DNA of 64,000 nucleotides from Pseudomonas sp. PSB18 (GTDB lineage: Bacteria > Pseudomonadota > Gammaproteobacteria > Pseudomonadales > Pseudomonadaceae), in the NCBI RefSeq assembly GCF_014596565.1, contig NZ_NOIN01000001.1:372001-436000 (forward strand), in the 5' to 3' direction. Shown piece by piece: positions 8,708 through 17,696 of this stretch. Every line of letters begins with the position of its first letter. The first letter of the stretch is position 1. Position numbers and translations under genes: made by a program. The notes below the pieces were generated by a model that saw nothing but the letters and a program-made list of their open reading frames with translations, made no database searches and was not told the origin of the DNA.

Positions 8708-8890
8708 GTGAATAATCCAATGAACAATTGGGATGAAACCCCCTTGTTGCGCGCCGCAGTCAATGTGGTCGATACCGCCATGCAGCTCAGCAGCGAGATC
8801 CAATGCACCATTCCGGGCTTCCCGACGCGCTTCAACGTTGGGAACATCCATGAGATCAAGCAGATCTGGAGCGTGCCAATCCAGGACTGA
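8708..8890 (+). CDS. 60-residue peptide, candidate precursor or small partner protein
   Basis: GTG 8708 has a strong GAAGGAAG ribosome site six bases upstream, giving confidence that this short gene is translated. The product is 60 residues with a polar, Asn-rich start (MNNPMNNWDETP), an amphipathic helix (LLRAAVNVVDTAMQLSSEI), one Cys and a Gly/Pro/aromatic C-terminus (PGFPTRFNVGNIHE, ending IWSVPIQD). There is no signal peptide or GG cleavage motif. It is the last gene before a strong terminator at 8916-8947. A leader-like helix followed by a distinct C-terminal segment is a pattern seen in modified-peptide precursors, but this is only suggestive; a structural small subunit is equally possible. 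Confidence 0.6.
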   Translation: MNNPMNNWDETPLLRAAVNVVDTAMQLSSEIQCTIPGFPTRFNVGNIHEIKQIWSVPIQD

Positions 8891-8915
8891 ATAGCCCTCG
8901 GATGATCTCCTGCCG

Positions 8916-8947
8916 GGCCGCAGACCTCTCAGGTCTGCGGCCTTTTT
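8916..8947 (+). terminator. strong Rho-independent terminator closing the 7.25-8.9 kb unit
   Basis: Twelve-base perfect arms GGCCGCAGACCT and AGGTCTGCGGCC enclose CTC and are followed by TTTTT. It lies 26 bases after the 60-residue peptide gene. Confidence 0.92.
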
Positions 8948-9072
8948 CGATGCGCGGCAAACATGGCCCATGCGCATTCGTCATCATCTTTACGCTTGCC
9001 ACGTGATAGCCTTTGGTTCTTTCGGCGTTGACATTTTTGCTCAAGCCCTTCCATTCCATTGGTGGAACTTAT

Positions 9073-9942
9073 ATGTCCAGGCTTTCCCATCAAGATTTGC
9101 GTCGTAACTTCCGCCAACTCCTGGCTTCCCAGACCTGCTACCACACCGCATCGGTGTTTGACCCGATGTCGGCGCGCATTGCCGCCGACCTGGGCTTTGA
9201 AGTGGGAATCCTGGGCGGCTCGGTTGCGTCGTTGCAAGTATTGGGTGCTCCGGACTTTGCGTTGATCACCCTCAGCGAGTTCGCCGAACAGGCCACCCGC
9301 ATCGGCCGCGTGGCCCAACTGCCGGTGATTGCCGATGCCGATCATGGCTATGGCAACGCCCTGAACGTGATGCGCACCATCATCGAACTCGAACGCGCCG
9401 GCGTGGCAGCCCTGACCATCGAAGACACCCTGCTGCCGGCCCAGTTCGGCCGCAAATCCACCGACCTGATCGGCGTGGCGGAAGGTGTCGGCAAGATCCG
9501 CGCGGCGCTGGAAGCCCGGGTCGATCCGGAAATGGCAATCATCGCCCGTACCAATGCCGGGATCCTGCCGGTCCAGGAAATCATCAGCCGTACCCAGCAA
9601 TACGAACGTGCCGGCGCGGACGGGATTTGCATGGTGGGCGTGCAGGACTTCGAGCACCTGGAGAAGATCAGCGAAAACCTGACGGTGCCCTTGATGCTCG
9701 TCACCTATGGCAATCCGCTGCTGCGCGACGACAAACGCCTGGCCGAGCTGGGCGTGCGGGTGACCATCGACGGTCACGGCGCCTACTTCGCCGCGATCAA
9801 GGCCACCTACGACAGCCTGCGCGAACAACGGCAGATCTTCACCCAGGCCTCGGACCTCAGCGCCACCGAACTGACCCACACCTACACCCAGCCCGAGGAA
9901 TACATCCGTTGGGCCGAGGAGTACATGAGCGTCAAGGAATAA
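9073..9942 (+). CDS. oxaloacetate decarboxylase / PEP mutase-isocitrate lyase superfamily
   Basis: ATG 9073 ([17 protein letters not shown]) gives 289 residues, close to the length of the Pseudomonas oxaloacetate decarboxylase PA4872 as I recall it. The superfamily barrel is recognisable: [32 protein letters not shown] (metal-binding DADxGYG) and [15 protein letters not shown]. The catalytic Cys loop of true isocitrate lyases (KKCGH) is absent. The enzyme would decarboxylate oxaloacetate to pyruvate in the cytoplasm. It appears monocistronic, followed by a REPIN. Methylisocitrate-lyase-like activity is a less likely alternative. Confidence 0.85.
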   Translation: MSRLSHQDLRRNFRQLLASQTCYHTASVFDPMSARIAADLGFEVGILGGSVASLQVLGAPDFALITLSEFAEQATRIGRVAQLPVIADADHGYGNALNVMRTIIELERAGVAALTIEDTLLPAQFGRKSTDLIGVAEGVGKIRAALEARVDPEMAIIARTNAGILPVQEIISRTQQYERAGADGICMVGVQDFEHLEKISENLTVPLMLVTYGNPLLRDDKRLAELGVRVTIDGHGAYFAAIKATYDSLREQRQIFTQASDLSATELTHTYTQPEEYIRWAEEYMSVKE

Positions 9943-9969
9943 CTGCGAAATGGGTGTTCACCACAGATC

Positions 9970-10068
9970 CCCTGTGGGAGCCGAGCTTGCTCGCGATGGC
10001 GGTGGGTCAGCCGATTGAAAGAGTGGCTGTGATACCGTCATCGCGAGCAAGCTCGGCTCCCACAGGGG
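9970..10068. repeat. REPIN (inverted REP pair), copy 1
   Basis: Outer arms CCTGTGGGAGCCGAGCTTGC and its near complement are separated by a unique spacer, with inner CTCGCGATGGCGG. It carries the GAGCTTGC variant rather than GAGCCTGC. It lies between convergent gene ends. Confidence 0.85.
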
Positions 10069-10089
10069 CTTGTGATGAATGCCGAGCCC

Positions 10090-11319
10090 TCAGCGCTCGC
10101 TGCGCAACATTTCCTTGGGCACGTACTTGCCGATTTCGAACTTGCCGATAGCGGCGCGGTGCACTTCATCCGGGCCGTCGGCCAGGCGCAGGGTGCGCTG
10201 CATGGCGTACATGTAGGCCAGCGGGAAGTCGTTGGACACCCCCGCACCACCGTGGATCTGGATCGCACGGTCGATGACCTTCAGGGCCACATTCGGCGCG
10301 ACCACCTTGATCTGGGCGATTTCACTTTTCGCGACCTTGTTGCCAACGGTGTCCATCATATAAGCCGCTTTCAGGGTCAGCAGGCGGGCCATGTCGATTT
10401 CCATCCGTGAGTCGGCGATCTTGTCGACGTTGCCACCCAGGCGCGCCAGCGGTTTACCGAAAGCGCTGCGACTGACGGCACGCTTGCACATCAACTCCAG
10501 TGCCCGCTCGGCCATGCCGATGGAACGCATGCAATGATGGATACGGCCCGGGCCGAGGCGGCCCTGGGCAATTTCAAAGCCGCGGCCTTCACCCAACAAG
10601 ACGTTTTCGTACGGTACCCGCACGTTATCGAACAACACTTCGGCGTGACCATGGGGCGCATCGTCATAACCGAATACCGGCAGCGGCCGCACGATCTTGA
10701 CCCCGGGGGTGTCCACCGGCACCAGGATCATCGAATGCTGGGCATGGCGCGGCGCATCGGGGTTGCTCAGCCCCATGAAGATCAGGATCTTGCAACGCGG
10801 GTCACAGGCCCCCGAGGTCCACCATTTCTTGCCGTTGATCACCCATTGGTCACCCTCGCGCTCGGCGCGGGCGGCCATGTTGGTGGCGTCCGAGGACGCC
10901 ACATCCGGTTCGGTCATGGCGAAGGCCGAGCGGATCTCGCCCCGCAGCAGCGGTTCCAACCAGCGCTGCTTCTGTTCTTCATTGGCGTAACGCACCAGTA
11001 CTTCCATGTTGCCGGTGTCCGGCGCCGAGCAGTTGAACGGCTCCGGCCCCAACAACGATCGGCCCATGATCTCTGCCAGCGGCGCGTACTCCAGATTGGT
11101 CAGGCCAGCCCCCAGCTCGGACTCGGGCAGGAAAAGATTCCACAGGCCTTCGGCCCTGGCCTTGGCCTTGAGTTCTTCCATGATGGCTGTGGGCTGCCAG
11201 CGATCACCTTCGGCCACTTGCCGCTCGAACACCGCTTCGGCCGGATAGACGTAGGCATCCATGAACGCCGTGACGCGTTCACGCAATTCCTGAACCTTGG
11301 GGGAATAGGCAAAATCCAT
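10090..11319 (-). CDS. acyl-CoA dehydrogenase family protein
   Basis: ATG at 11319 is preceded by AGAAGG nine bases away, which beats the GTG three codons upstream; the product is 409 residues. Acyl-CoA dehydrogenase features run in order: N-terminal helical domain, [16 protein letters not shown] and [13 protein letters not shown] (FAD/substrate strand region), the [11 protein letters not shown] helix, [20 protein letters not shown] and a terminal [17 protein letters not shown]. It resembles the ACAD10/11-like or FadE36-like branch, FAD enzymes that introduce the alpha-beta double bond. It is divergent from a LysR gene 190 bases away, which probably controls it. Confidence 0.88.
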   Translation of the reverse strand: MDFAYSPKVQELRERVTAFMDAYVYPAEAVFERQVAEGDRWQPTAIMEELKAKARAEGLWNLFLPESELGAGLTNLEYAPLAEIMGRSLLGPEPFNCSAPDTGNMEVLVRYANEEQKQRWLEPLLRGEIRSAFAMTEPDVASSDATNMAARAEREGDQWVINGKKWWTSGACDPRCKILIFMGLSNPDAPRHAQHSMILVPVDTPGVKIVRPLPVFGYDDAPHGHAEVLFDNVRVPYENVLLGEGRGFEIAQGRLGPGRIHHCMRSIGMAERALELMCKRAVSRSAFGKPLARLGGNVDKIADSRMEIDMARLLTLKAAYMMDTVGNKVAKSEIAQIKVVAPNVALKVIDRAIQIHGGAGVSNDFPLAYMYAMQRTLRLADGPDEVHRAAIGKFEIGKYVPKEMLRSER

Positions 11320-11508
11320 GGGCAGCACCTTCTGGGCAGAGGTTGATTTCAGATCATGAAATCGATGCTAGTTCAGCTACGAAAATTTACCTAACCTATT
11401 CTCGGCGTGTATTAACATTCATCACCGATATATGGTTCACTGATTCCATCGCCATCCGACACCTCACGACACGCCCGAGAAACCGTCTAAAAACAAGAGT
11501 GCAGCGCC

Positions 11509-12438
11509 ATGAATCTGAGCAAGGTCGACCTCAATCTCTTCATCGTCTTCGATGCGATCTACACCGAAGCCAACCTGACCCGCGCCGGGCAGATCGTCGG
11601 TATCACTCAGCCGGCCGTATCCAACGCCCTGGCGCGCCTGCGGGAGACCTTCAACGACCCGCTGTTCGTGCGCACCGCCCAGGGCATGGTGCCCACGCCC
11701 ATGGCCCAGAACATCATCGGCCCGGTCCGCAATGCACTGTCGCTGCTGCGGGTGTCGGTGCAGGAGAGCCGGATTTTCAACCCGCTGCAGGCCGTCAAGA
11801 CCTACCGCATCAGCATGACCGACCTCACCGAAGGCGTGATCCTGCCACCGCTGTTCCAGCGCCTGCGGCGCCTGGCGCCGACCGTGGCCATCGAGAGTTT
11901 CCTGTCCAAGCGCCGTGAAACCACCAAGGAACTGGCCGCCGGCCGGCTCGATTTTGCCGTCGATGCCCCGCTCAATACCGACCCGCAGGTACGCCACGTC
12001 AAACTGATGGAAGACCGTTACGTATGCGCCATGCGCAAGGGCCATCCCTTGGCGGGCAAGGAAAAAATCAGCCTCGATGACTATCTCGCCCAGACCCATG
12101 TGCATATCTCCAGCCGTCGCAATGGGCTGGGCTATGTCGACCTGGCCCTGGGCAAGATGGGTATCCAGCGCAAGATCGCCCTGCGCTCCCAGCATTACTT
12201 GATGGCCTCCCAGGTGTTGCAGCAGACCGACATGGTCATGACAGTCCCGGAGCGTTTCTCCCGTCGTCACGACCTGCACGCCTTCCAATTGCCAGTCAAC
12301 GATGTGCCGCCGGTGGAAACCCATCTCTACTGGCACGAAAGCACCGATCAGGACCCAGCCAACCGCTGGATGCGCGAACAGATGATCGAGTTGTGCCAGC
12401 AGGTGACGGCCCATGAGAAAAAACTTGAGAACGCGTAG
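11509..12438 (+). CDS. LysR-family transcriptional regulator
   Basis: A 309-residue protein with an N-terminal winged helix-turn-helix (residues about 8-66, DLNLFIVFDAIYTEANLTRA then TQPAVSNALARLRETFNDPLFVR) and a periplasmic-binding-like effector domain from about residue 90. The FDAIYTE and DPLFVRTAQGMVPTP variants are typical of the NodD/LeuO-like branch. It is transcribed away from the acyl-CoA dehydrogenase gene across a 190-base gap, the classic LysR-target layout. The effector ligand is unknown. Confidence 0.9.
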   Translation: MNLSKVDLNLFIVFDAIYTEANLTRAGQIVGITQPAVSNALARLRETFNDPLFVRTAQGMVPTPMAQNIIGPVRNALSLLRVSVQESRIFNPLQAVKTYRISMTDLTEGVILPPLFQRLRRLAPTVAIESFLSKRRETTKELAAGRLDFAVDAPLNTDPQVRHVKLMEDRYVCAMRKGHPLAGKEKISLDDYLAQTHVHISSRRNGLGYVDLALGKMGIQRKIALRSQHYLMASQVLQQTDMVMTVPERFSRRHDLHAFQLPVNDVPPVETHLYWHESTDQDPANRWMREQMIELCQQVTAHEKKLENA

Positions 12439-12464
12439 GGGCTCGCTCCCACCGGTTTCATTGC

Positions 12465-12480
12465 TTGACGTGAACGTCAA
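12465..12480. promoter_or_regulatory. LiuR-type operator upstream of liuR
   Basis: TTGACGTGAACGTCAA is nearly palindromic and begins 61 bases before the liuR ATG. It shares the ACGT(T/G)AACGT core with the two sites upstream of liuA, suggesting MerR-type autoregulation by LiuR. Its first hexamer could itself serve as a -35. Confidence 0.75.
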
Positions 12481-12525
12481 CCTGACATTAGCTTAGCGCC
12501 AGCCCCTATCGTTTCGAGCGCGTCC

Positions 12526-12924
12526 ATGAGCAGTCAGACCTATAGCATCTCCGACCTCGCCCGGGAACTGGACATTACCACCCGGGCCATCCGTTTTTAT
12601 GAAGAGCAAGGCCTGCTGAGTCCGGAACGACGGGGTCAGGAGCGCATCTATTCCCCGCGGGACAAGGTCAGCCTGAAGTTGATCCTGCGGGGCAAGCGCA
12701 TCGGTTTTTCCCTGGCCGAGTGCCGCGAGCTGATCGAGCTCTACGACCCTTCCAGCGGTAACCAGAAACAACTGCACAGCATGCTGGCGAAAATCACCGA
12801 GCGCCGGGAGCAACTCGAACAGCAACTGCTGGACATCGAACAGATGAAGCTGGAGCTCGACACCGCCGAAGAACGCTGTATCCAGGCATTGGAGCAGACG
12901 CTCAAGGGGCAGGACGCTGTTTAG
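12526..12924 (+). CDS. liuR: MerR-family regulator of leucine/isovalerate catabolism
   Basis: A 132-residue MerR protein. The winged helix-turn-helix is at residues about 5-72 (YSISDLARELDITTRAIRFYEEQGLLSPERRG), followed by a long dimerisation coiled coil rich in Glu, Gln and Leu (residues about 78-125). There is no metal-binding Cys cluster, consistent with an acyl-CoA-responsive LiuR. In pseudomonads LiuR controls liuABCDE (established for the family). The neighbours liuE and liuABCD and the ACGTTAACGT operators at 12465, 16410 and 16453 support the name. A REPIN separates it from liuE. Confidence 0.9.
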   Translation: MSSQTYSISDLARELDITTRAIRFYEEQGLLSPERRGQERIYSPRDKVSLKLILRGKRIGFSLAECRELIELYDPSSGNQKQLHSMLAKITERREQLEQQLLDIEQMKLELDTAEERCIQALEQTLKGQDAV

Positions 12925-12938
12925 CTGTCATACCCACT

Positions 12939-13027
12939 GTGGGAGCGAGCCTGCTCGCGATAGCGGTGTAACCGCCAACATCAACGTTGCCTGACATAGC
13001 GCTATCGCGAGCAGGCTCGCTCCCACA
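12939..13027. repeat. REPIN, copy 2
   Basis: TGTGGGAGCGAGCCTGCTCG and its inverted partner flank a spacer, with CGCGATAGCG on the inner side of each arm. It lies between liuR and liuE. Confidence 0.88.
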
Positions 13028-13077
13028 TTGGATCGCCGTAGCCTCGACATATTGGCAACCCATTAAAGGTCAAACCC

Positions 13078-13977
13078 ATGTCCCTTCCCTCCTTTGTACG
13101 CTTGATCGAAGTCGGCCCCCGCGACGGCCTGCAGAATGAAGCGCAACCCATCAGCGTCGCCGACAAGGTGCGCCTGGTGGATGCACTGAGTGCCGCCGGC
13201 CTGGGTTACATCGAAGTCGGCAGCTTCGTCTCGCCCAAGTGGGTCCCGCAGATGGCCGGTTCCGCCGAGGTATTTGCACAGATCCAGCGCAAACCCGGTG
13301 TCACCTATGGGGCCCTGGCACCGAACCTGAGAGGGTTTGAGGACGCGCTGGCGGCCGGGGTGAAGGAAGTGGCGGTGTTCGCCGCCGCGTCCGAAGCGTT
13401 CTCCCAGCGCAATATCAACTGTTCCATCAAGGACAGCCTGGAGCGCTTCGCGCCGATCATGGAGGCCGCCAAGCGCAACGGCGTCAGTGTGCGCGGCTAT
13501 GTGTCCTGTGTGCTGGGCTGCCCTTACGAAGGCGCCGTCAAACCCGAGCAAGTGGCCTGGGTCGCTCGCGAGCTGTATGCAATGGGCTGTTACGAGGTGT
13601 CCCTGGGCGACACCATCGGCACAGGCACCGCCGGCGCCACGCGCAAGCTGTTCGAAGTGGTTTCGGCGGACGTTCCCCGGGACAAGCTCGCCGGCCATTT
13701 CCATGACACCTACGGCCAGGCCATGGCGAACGTGTATGCCAGTCTGCTCGAAGGCATCGCCGTGTTCGACAGCTCCATCGCCGGCCTCGGCGGCTGCCCC
13801 TACGCCAAGGGTGCCAGCGGTAACGTCGCCACCGAAGACGTGCTGTACCTGCTCGATGGCCTGGGCATTGAAACCGGCGTCGACCTGGACGCGCTGATCG
13901 TCGCGGGTCGACAGATCTGTGATGTGCTCGGGCGCCCGACCGGTTCGCGCGTCGCCAAGGCACGCAATGCTCAATAA
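13078..13977 (+). CDS. liuE: hydroxymethylglutaryl-CoA lyase
   Basis: A 299-residue TIM-barrel lyase of the HMGL family (also called mvaB). It splits HMG-CoA into acetoacetate and acetyl-CoA, the last step of leucine breakdown. Visible signatures: EVGPRDGLQNE (metal and substrate Arg/Asp), GHFHDTYGQA (metal His pair) and IAGLGGCPYAKGASGNVATED, which contains the catalytic Cys. An AAAGGT ribosome site precedes the ATG. In this genome it is separated from liuABCD by the CrcY sRNA and an acyl-CoA synthetase. Confidence 0.95.
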   Translation: MSLPSFVRLIEVGPRDGLQNEAQPISVADKVRLVDALSAAGLGYIEVGSFVSPKWVPQMAGSAEVFAQIQRKPGVTYGALAPNLRGFEDALAAGVKEVAVFAAASEAFSQRNINCSIKDSLERFAPIMEAAKRNGVSVRGYVSCVLGCPYEGAVKPEQVAWVARELYAMGCYEVSLGDTIGTGTAGATRKLFEVVSADVPRDKLAGHFHDTYGQAMANVYASLLEGIAVFDSSIAGLGGCPYAKGASGNVATEDVLYLLDGLGIETGVDLDALIVAGRQICDVLGRPTGSRVAKARNAQ

Positions 13978-13979
13978 GG

Positions 13980-14010
13980 TGTTACCGCACCGGCGGTGAA
14001 ACGAGTAACA
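13980..14010. promoter_or_regulatory. candidate CbrB upstream activating site for crcY
   Basis: TGTTAC (13980-13985) and GTAACA (14005-14010) form inverted half-sites of the type I recall for the activator CbrB. They start just after liuE and about 85-110 bases before the -24/-12 promoter, a normal position for a sigma54 enhancer. The half-site spacing (19) differs from the spacing I remember, and a nearer degenerate partner (GGTGAAAC) may matter. Confidence 0.5.
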
Positions 14011-14092
14011 CGGAAACAATTTGTCAGATTCACCTCGCTGTTCTTTTCACCTGAAAAAATTAACTTACTGATTTATAACGATTTTTAAAAGT

Positions 14093-14108
14093 TGGCACGG
14101 CACCTGCT
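14093..14108 (+). promoter_or_regulatory. sigma54 (RpoN) -24/-12 promoter of crcY
   Basis: TGGCAC-N5-CTGCT matches the RpoN consensus TGGCAC-N5-TTGCW with one change and has the correct GG/GC spacing. It predicts a start near 14119, at the first A-rich motif of the sRNA. Confidence 0.82.
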
Positions 14109-14118
14109 ATCTCTCTTG

Positions 14119-14496
14119 CATAACAAGAATAAAAAAAGCGGCAAACCCAATAAAAACAAGACGAAACGACTCTGACATAACAAAAACAACACGGCAGAGA
14201 CGCAGCTAACAGATTTTTTTGGAGAAGATGTGCTTTTCAGGGTGCTTCCAGGAGCAACCCGCAACCGGGCAGAGAACAATAAGACTACCTTCAGGTAGGA
14301 CCCGAATCGGTTGGATCGCAAGGCGAAAAAGCAGATCAGCGCTCAAAAAAATACGTTTGCTCTTGATCCCGGATGGGGATCGCCAAAAACAGCGGTAAAG
14401 GGTCACGGCTACCAAAAACAACAACAGGCCGCCCTTCAATAATAAAAAAGAGCACGCGACGACAAAATTAAAGGGGAGCTTCGGCTCCCCTTTGTG
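14119..14496 (+). ncRNA. crcY: CrcY-type small RNA (Crc/Hfq antagonist)
   Basis: A roughly 375-base non-coding transcript is predicted between the sigma54 promoter and a strong hairpin terminator (14470-14493, AAAGGGGAGC/GCTCCCCTTT around TTCG). It contains several A-rich Hfq/Crc-binding motifs of the AANAANAA type near 14121-14137, 14150-14166, 14179-14191, 14411-14424 and 14438-14450. CrcZ/CrcY RNAs titrate Hfq-Crc and relieve catabolite repression when CbrAB is active (established for pseudomonads). The position next to the HMG-CoA lyase gene matches my recollection of crcY in P. putida. No credible ORF lies in 13978-14620. Confidence 0.88.
14470..14496 (+). terminator. crcY terminator
   Basis: Ten-base arms AAAGGGGAGC and GCTCCCCTTT enclose a stable TTCG tetraloop. 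Confidence 0.85.
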
Positions 14497-14518
14497 CTGT
14501 CTGGTGGTTGGCTTTTTA

Positions 14519-14604
14519 TGTGGGAGCGAGCCTGCTCGCGATGAGGCCGTATCAATCGACCTCCCTATCAACTGACCGCTATCGCGAGCAGATTCGCTCC
14601 CACA
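14519..14604. repeat. REPIN, copy 3
   Basis: TGTGGGAGCGAGCCTGCTCG faces an imperfect partner carrying GAGCAGATTCGC. It lies between the crcY terminator and the acyl-CoA synthetase 3' end. Confidence 0.85.
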
Positions 14605-14620
14605 GGTGTCGTGGCGAGTC

Positions 14621-16312
14621 TTATCGATCGCGCAGTTCTTCGATGCTGATTTCACGCATGCGGAATTTCTGGATCTTGCCGGTCACCGTCATCGGAAACT
14701 CCTCGACGAACTTGAAATGACGTGGCGTCTTGAAGTGGGCGATGCGCGTCTTGCACCAGGCCTGCAGCTCTTGTTCGGTCACGCTGTGCCCGGGATGGAA
14801 CTTGATCCAGGCCACGATCTCCTCGCCGTAGCGTGAACAAGGGATGCCGATGACCTGCACATCGGCTACCGCAGGGTGAGTGAAGAAGAATTCTTCCAGC
14901 TCACGCGGGTAAATATTCTCACCTCCCCGGATGATCATGTCCTTGTTGCGTCCGACAATGCGGACGTAACCCTGCGCGTCCATGGTCGCCAGGTCGCCGG
15001 TGTGCATCCAGCCGTCCCCGTCGATGGCCTCGGCGGTACCCTTGGGGTTGTTCCAGTAACCGAGCATCACGCTGTAGCCACGGGTACACAGCTCGCCGAT
15101 GGTGCCATGGGGAACGATGTCGCCAGCCTCGTCGACAATTTTGCTTTCCAGTTGCGGCTGGGTACGGCCGACGGTGGTAACGCGCAACTCCAGTTCGTCT
15201 GAAGGACCGGTCTGTAGCGACACCGGACTGGTTTCCGTCATGCCATAGGCAATCTGCACCTCGCTCATGTGCATGTCGTTGATCACCCGCCGCATCACTT
15301 CGATCGGGCAGGTCGAGCCGGCCATGATCCCGGTGCGCAGGCTGGACAAGTCGAATCCACGCCGCTGCGGTTGATCCAGCATGGCGATGAACATGGTCGG
15401 TACGCCGTACAGCGCGGTGGCTTTTTCCTCGGCCACGGTGCTCAGGGTCAGCAAGGGGTCAAAGGCGTCGTTAGGGTAGATCATGGTACTGCCGTGAGTC
15501 AGGCATCCCAGGTTTCCCATGACCATGCCGAAGCAATGGTAGAGCGGCACCGGGATCACCAGCCGGTCATTGGCGCTGAGGCCCAGGCTTTCGCCCACCA
15601 TGTAGCCGTTGTTGAGAATGTTACGGTGACTGAGGGTCGCGCCCTTGGGAAATCCGGTGGTGCCTGAGGTGTACTGGATGTTCACCGGTTGCTCGACATG
15701 CAGGCTGGCCTCGCGCTCGGCCAGCGCTTCAGGCGAAACCGCCATGCCCAGGTCTGCCAGTTGCGACCAGGGCAGAAACCCTGACGGTGGTTGGGGATCG
15801 AGGCTGATCACGCCCCGCAGGTCCGGCAAGCGTTCGCAGTGCAATTGGCCGATCGATTGTTGCGCCAGTTCCGGCGCGAGGGATTGCACCATGGCGTGAT
15901 AGTCCGAGGTCTTGAACGCCCCGGCGCACACCAGCCACTGACACCCGGACTGCTTGAGCACGTACTCCAGCTCGGAGCTGCGATAGGCCGGGTTGATGTT
16001 GACCAGGATGACGCCGATCTTCGCGCTGGCGAATTGGCTGATGCACCACTGGGCGCAATTGGGGGCCCACACGCCAAGACGGTCACCGGTCTTCAGGCCC
16101 AACGCCAGCAACGCCCGGGCGTGCAGATCGACCGCTTCGGCCAGTTGCCGCCAGGTATAACGCAGCGCTTGATGGCGAACCACCAACGCCTCGTTATCGG
16201 GATAACGGGCCACGGTCCGGTCGAAAGCCTGGCCGATGGTCTGCGTCAACAAGGCCTTGGCCTGAGAGCCGCGGGTGTAGCTGAGCTGCGAATGCGAACC
16301 GGGTTGATCCAT
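14621..16312 (-). CDS. AMP-binding acyl-CoA synthetase of the liu cluster
   Basis: ATG at 16312 has AAGAGGGGG a few bases upstream, giving 563 residues; the longer frame upstream is not needed. Adenylate-forming motifs: [16 protein letters not shown] (A3 loop), [10 protein letters not shown] (A5), [12 protein letters not shown] (A7), GGENIYPRE and the C-terminal [10 protein letters not shown] with the catalytic Lys. It is divergent from liuA over a gap holding two LiuR-type operators, so it is probably LiuR-controlled and may activate isovalerate or a related branched acid to its CoA thioester. The exact acid is inference. Confidence 0.9.
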   Translation of the reverse strand: MDQPGSHSQLSYTRGSQAKALLTQTIGQAFDRTVARYPDNEALVVRHQALRYTWRQLAEAVDLHARALLALGLKTGDRLGVWAPNCAQWCISQFASAKIGVILVNINPAYRSSELEYVLKQSGCQWLVCAGAFKTSDYHAMVQSLAPELAQQSIGQLHCERLPDLRGVISLDPQPPSGFLPWSQLADLGMAVSPEALAEREASLHVEQPVNIQYTSGTTGFPKGATLSHRNILNNGYMVGESLGLSANDRLVIPVPLYHCFGMVMGNLGCLTHGSTMIYPNDAFDPLLTLSTVAEEKATALYGVPTMFIAMLDQPQRRGFDLSSLRTGIMAGSTCPIEVMRRVINDMHMSEVQIAYGMTETSPVSLQTGPSDELELRVTTVGRTQPQLESKIVDEAGDIVPHGTIGELCTRGYSVMLGYWNNPKGTAEAIDGDGWMHTGDLATMDAQGYVRIVGRNKDMIIRGGENIYPRELEEFFFTHPAVADVQVIGIPCSRYGEEIVAWIKFHPGHSVTEQELQAWCKTRIAHFKTPRHFKFVEEFPMTVTGKIQKFRMREISIEELRDR

Positions 16313-16409
16313 GACGCCCCCTCTTGTCTTTATTAGTGGGTTGCTACGCTGAACCGGTGAAACAAAGCCCACAGGGTCACGCTGTCAGCCGCATCTACTC
16401 TGGACCAAG

Positions 16410-16425
16410 TTGACGTTAACGTAAA
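16410..16425. promoter_or_regulatory. LiuR-type operator 1 in the liuA/synthetase divergent region
   Basis: TTGACGTTAACGTAAA contains the palindromic core ACGTTAACGT (16413-16422). It lies 97 bases upstream of the synthetase ATG and 96 bases upstream of liuA. Confidence 0.82.
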
Positions 16426-16452
16426 GGTGATTGACAGCCATTTATTGCAGGC

Positions 16453-16466
16453 TTACGTTAACGTAA
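16453..16466. promoter_or_regulatory. LiuR-type operator 2 upstream of liuA
   Basis: TTACGTTAACGTAA is a perfect 14-base palindrome, 43 bases centre to centre from operator 1 (about four helical turns) and 55 bases before the liuA ATG. Confidence 0.85.
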
Positions 16467-16521
16467 AGCCGAGAGCGCTCCCGCCCCTCTCCACACCCGA
16501 TAAAAAAGCCAAAGGTGTCCC

Positions 16522-17685
16522 ATGAGCTACCCATCCCTGAATTTTGCCCTCGGTGAAACCATCGACATGTTGCGCGACCAGGTGCAGGCCTTCGTCAAGG
16601 CCGAGCTGGCGCCACGAGCAGCGCAGATCGACGTCGACAACCTGTTTCCAGCCGACATGTGGCGCAAATTCGGCGACATGGGCCTGTTGGGCATCACCGT
16701 ACCGGAAGAATACGGCGGCGCCGGCCTGGGTTACCTGGCCCACGTGGTGGCGATGGAGGAAATCAGCCGTGGTTCGGCCTCGGTCGCCCTCTCCTACGGC
16801 GCCCATTCCAACCTGTGCGTCAACCAGATCAACCGCAACGGCAACCACGAGCAGAAATCCAGATACCTGCCGAAGCTGATCAGCGGCGAACATATCGGCG
16901 CTCTCGCCATGAGCGAGCCGAACGCCGGTTCCGATGTGGTTTCCATGAAGCTGCGGGCCGACAAGCGCGGCGACCATTACGTGCTCAATGGCAGCAAGAC
17001 CTGGATCACCAATGGCCCCGACGCCAATACCTACGTGATCTACGCCAAGACCGACCTGGAAAAAGGCCCCCACGGCATCACCGCGTTCATCGTCGAGCGC
17101 GACTGGAAAGGCTTCAGCCGCAGCAACAAGTTCGACAAGCTCGGCATGCGCGGCTCCAACACCTGCGAATTGTTCTTCGATGACGTCGAAGTGCCGGAAG
17201 AGAACATCCTCGGTGTGCTCAACGGCGGCGTCAGGGTGCTGATGAGTGGCCTGGACTACGAACGGGTGGTGTTGTCCGGCGGTCCCACCGGGATCATGCA
17301 GGCCTGCATGGACCTGATCGTGCCCTACATCCACGACCGCAAGCAGTTCGGCCAGAGCATCGGCGAGTTCCAGCTGATCCAGGGCAAGGTGGCCGACATG
17401 TACACCCAGCTCAACGCCAGCCGCGCCTATCTGTACGCGGTGGCCCAGGCCTGCGAGCGCGGCGAAACCGCGCGCAAGGACGCCGCCGGGGTGATCCTCT
17501 ACACCGCCGAGCGCGCCACGCAGATGGCCCTCGACGCCATACAGATCCTGGGCGGCAATGGTTACATCAACGAGTTTCCGGCCGGGCGTTTGCTACGTGA
17601 CGCCAAGTTGTACGAAATTGGAGCCGGCACCAGTGAGATCCGTCGGATGCTGATCGGTCGCGAACTGTTCAACGAAACCCGCTAA
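16522..17685 (+). CDS. liuA: isovaleryl-CoA dehydrogenase
   Basis: A 387-residue acyl-CoA dehydrogenase that oxidises isovaleryl-CoA to 3-methylcrotonyl-CoA with FAD, passing electrons to ETF. Signatures: [49 protein letters not shown] with the isovaleryl-specific catalytic Glu region, [23 protein letters not shown] and [17 protein letters not shown]. The first gene of the liuABCD operon, 11 bases before liuB and downstream of the two LiuR-type operators. Confidence 0.95.
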   Translation: MSYPSLNFALGETIDMLRDQVQAFVKAELAPRAAQIDVDNLFPADMWRKFGDMGLLGITVPEEYGGAGLGYLAHVVAMEEISRGSASVALSYGAHSNLCVNQINRNGNHEQKSRYLPKLISGEHIGALAMSEPNAGSDVVSMKLRADKRGDHYVLNGSKTWITNGPDANTYVIYAKTDLEKGPHGITAFIVERDWKGFSRSNKFDKLGMRGSNTCELFFDDVEVPEENILGVLNGGVRVLMSGLDYERVVLSGGPTGIMQACMDLIVPYIHDRKQFGQSIGEFQLIQGKVADMYTQLNASRAYLYAVAQACERGETARKDAAGVILYTAERATQMALDAIQILGGNGYINEFPAGRLLRDAKLYEIGAGTSEIRRMLIGRELFNETR

Positions 17686-17696
17686 CGGAGCTGACC

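Noticed and set aside
14206..14655. Minus-strand ORF over the crcY region
   Set aside because: It covers A-rich motifs and the terminator hairpin; Ser/Lys/Leu low-complexity product without a start site. The RNA reading explains the sequence better.
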